In this document: piece after piece, positions 4,656 through 5,853 of the stretch | Position numbering within the stretch: the stretch's first letter is position 1 | Layout: every line of letters starts with the position of its first letter | Notes under the pieces: generated by a model | Seen by the model: only the letters and a program-made list of their open reading frames with translations | What the model was told of the DNA's origin: nothing | The model's database searches: none | Source: Anaerolineae bacterium | Lineage (GTDB): Bacteria; Chloroflexota; Anaerolineae; UBA1429 | NCBI GenBank assembly: GCA_016928125.1 | Contig: JAFGLK010000487.1 | Span: forward strand, 1-5,853 | Length of the DNA stretch: 5,853 nt | Direction of reading: 5' to 3' | Program-made: the position numbers and the translations under genes

Positions 4656-5665
4656 CTGCCCGTGATCTCTCGCACCAAGCGGAAAAAACTGCGTTTCCTC
4701 TCGGTGGAGAGGCTCCAGTTCACTGGCGGTGACTGGAACCCATCTCGGTAGTTGTTTGTGCCGATGTCCAGCAGCCCCCATGAGGCGCCGCGCGAGATGG
4801 CGGCGATCAGGTTGTTGCTGGGCTGCTCGAAATCAAAGTGATCGTCCTCGTTGAACAGGATGGGCATAGGCCGGTAGCCGGGCACGGCGCGCGTGGCGTC
4901 CACCATCCCGGCGATGTCTTGCGGATCGCCGACGCCGTTGCCGTGGATCAGCAGGAAATCGGAGGCGCGCACCACATTCTCCGTGGGGATGGCGCGCCCG
5001 CGGAAGCTGGTGCCGGCGAGCAGACGCCGGCCCTCGTGACGGATGTTCTTCACTCGCTCGATCAGTTCGTGCACCCGCGCCGGCATGAGGATAGGGTGCA
5101 CGTATTTCGGCATGTCGCACTCGTTGTTCACCTCGATCACCACGTGGCCGTAGCCCTGCTCCAACACCCAAGCCACGGCGTGCTCCAGACCACGGATCAC
5201 GGCGCCTTCGTCCTCGAGGCGCTGATCCTGCCCAAAGTAGTAGATCCCGAGGATAACCGCCATGCCCAGCTCATCAGTGCGTCGCAGCACGCGCCGCAAG
5301 CGATCGAGATAGGCCGGCTTGAGCGCGCCGTCGGGCTCGAAGGCCGTGTTGATCCAGGGCTGATCGCCGCGATAGCCTTGGGGGTTGCCGCCCTGCAGGT
5401 TGAGTGTGACCGCCAGCAGGCCGTGTTCCCGATAGATGGACAACGCCGCGATGAACTCGTTCACGTTGCGCTCAGCGTCCCACTCGCCCGTGTCGGGATA
5501 GGCCCACAGGCCGCGCGTTTCGGGGTTGGCGTCGTCAAAGATGGCCTGCACCATGCGGCTGTTGAGCAGCAGGCCCTCGATGCGCTGTCCCCGCCAGACT
5601 CGCCCCTTGTAGGTCGGCTCGCCGTCGATATAGAACGACTCGCCCTGAATGGTGAGCTCGGTCAT
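4652..5665 (-). CDS. Putative glycoside hydrolase, clan GH-A-like TIM barrel
   Basis: A 337-residue protein without signal peptide, so probably cytoplasmic and acting on an imported glycoside. The first 30 residues (IQGESFYIDGEPTYKGR) look like a short strand cap; a barrel follows. Signatures match clan GH-A retaining hydrolases: strand 4 VVIEVNNECD (175-184) with Asn181-Glu182 as acid/base; strand 6 LLIHGNG (238-244) with His241; strand 7 PILFNEDD (268-275) with Glu273 as nucleophile; strand 8 ASWGLLD (294-300) with Trp296. ILGIYYFGQDQR (138-149) fits strand 3. Known for the clan: hydrolysis with retention of configuration by two glutamates. I cannot assign a numbered family or substrate. 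The ATG at 5665-5663 follows AGGAG by 8 nt, and that site overlaps the stop of the preceding serine hydrolase gene, indicating co-transcription. A 324-codon open frame antisense to it (4838-5812) appears to be a codon-bias shadow. Confidence 0.8.
   Translation of the reverse strand: MTELTIQGESFYIDGEPTYKGRVWRGQRIEGLLLNSRMVQAIFDDANPETRGLWAYPDTGEWDAERNVNEFIAALSIYREHGLLAVTLNLQGGNPQGYRGDQPWINTAFEPDGALKPAYLDRLRRVLRRTDELGMAVILGIYYFGQDQRLEDEGAVIRGLEHAVAWVLEQGYGHVVIEVNNECDMPKYVHPILMPARVHELIERVKNIRHEGRRLLAGTSFRGRAIPTENVVRASDFLLIHGNGVGDPQDIAGMVDATRAVPGYRPMPILFNEDDHFDFEQPSNNLIAAISRGASWGLLDIGTNNYRDGFQSPPVNWSLSTERKRSFFRLVREITGS
4697..4736. other. Two adjacent stem-loops in the tail of the hydrolase gene
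   Basis: CCTCTC (4697-4702) pairs perfectly with GAGAGG (4707-4712) around GGTG. CCAGT-t-CAC (4715-4723) pairs with GTGACTGG (4729-4736) with one bulged base. They begin 41 nt downstream of the winged-helix stop and lie inside the hydrolase coding region. On the minus strand a run of six T (4688-4683) follows the first hairpin, but 8 nt away, too far for a standard intrinsic terminator. They may help end plus-strand transcripts. Confidence 0.35.
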
Positions 5666-5676
5666 CCGATACGCTC

Positions 5677-5853
5677 CTATTCCTCAAGCGAAGCCAGGAC
5701 CAGCTCCAAAAACGCGGGCGAACCGTGGTCGGTGTTCCCCCGGGCGTCCCGCTCATACCGCCCCGGATTCTGCACGATCACCAACTCGCGAGAGGGAAAC
5801 ACGGTGCAATAGTGGCCGCCGGCGCCAGCCGCGGTGAATCCCTCGCGGGGCAG
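5677..5853 (-). CDS. Beta-lactamase-like serine hydrolase, C-terminal fragment cut by the window edge
   Basis: The minus strand is open from the window end to a TAG at 5679-5677, giving 58 residues. FTAAGAGGHYCTVFPSRELVIV (residues 6-27) matches the closing strands of class C beta-lactamase / penicillin-binding-protein-like hydrolases, where a Gly-rich strand is followed by a P-x-x-x-LVIV strand; a final helix (PAFLELVLASLEE, 46-58) fits the usual end. The Ser-x-x-Lys and Tyr motifs would be upstream, outside the window. Known for the family: ester, amide or peptide hydrolysis by an active-site serine, often with unassigned substrates. The stop lies 11 nt before the glycoside hydrolase start and overlaps its ribosome site, so the two are probably one transcript. 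A deacylating partner for the glycosidase is possible but unproven. Confidence 0.75.
   Translation of the reverse strand: MPREGFTAAGAGGHYCTVFPSRELVIVQNPGRYERDARGNTDHGSPAFLELVLASLEE

Noticed and set aside
4838..5812. 324-codon open frame antisense to the glycoside hydrolase
   Set aside because: No recognisable domain, and both minus-strand genes it covers have family motifs, ribosome sites and operon spacing. Long antisense frames are expected in GC-rich coding DNA.

Overview
The window is GC-rich bacterial DNA, densely coded with short gaps. It looks like a carbohydrate uptake and breakdown locus. Chloroflexota (an Anaerolineae- or Thermomicrobia-like lineage) is the most likely source. The main clue is the solute-binding lipoprotein: between its lipobox cysteine and the binding domain it has a repetitive Val/Lys/Glu linker that I associate with that phylum. 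This is inference from protein style; no rRNA or other phylogenetic marker is present.

Layout. (1) 1-513, plus strand: the last 170 codons of an enolase-superfamily enzyme (mandelate racemase / sugar-acid dehydratase type). (2) 514-600: a convergent gap holding a perfect 12-bp hairpin, probably a terminator. (3) 601-4028, minus strand: a three-gene sugar ABC importer operon, read as binding lipoprotein, then MalF-type permease, then MalG-type permease. A 12-bp hairpin lies between the first two genes, and the two permease genes overlap by ATGA. No ATPase gene is present. (4) 4029-4403: a 375-bp divergent control region with two face-away sigma70-type promoters and a 13-bp palindrome between their -35 boxes. 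(5) 4404-4655, plus strand: an 83-residue winged-helix-like protein. (6) 4652-5665, minus strand: a cytoplasmic TIM-barrel protein with the Asn-Glu and Glu signatures of clan GH-A glycoside hydrolases. Its stop codon overlaps that of the winged-helix gene in a shared CTAG. (7) 5677-5853, minus strand: the C-terminal 58 codons of a beta-lactamase-like serine hydrolase, 11 nt upstream of the hydrolase gene and so probably in its operon.

How it fits together (inference): the lipoprotein captures a sugar or oligosaccharide, the two permeases import it using an ATPase encoded elsewhere, the barrel hydrolase cleaves an imported glycoside, and the enolase-superfamily enzyme may act on a derived sugar acid. 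The small winged-helix protein is the obvious candidate for local control. The substrate cannot be read from the sequence.

No CRISPR array, insertion sequence, tRNA or rRNA was seen. The least ordinary points are the apparent loss of both members of the Asp-His catalytic dyad in the enolase-family enzyme, the symmetrical divergent promoter/palindrome arrangement beside a minimal DNA-binding protein, the CTAG stop overlap, and a barrel hydrolase I cannot place in a family.
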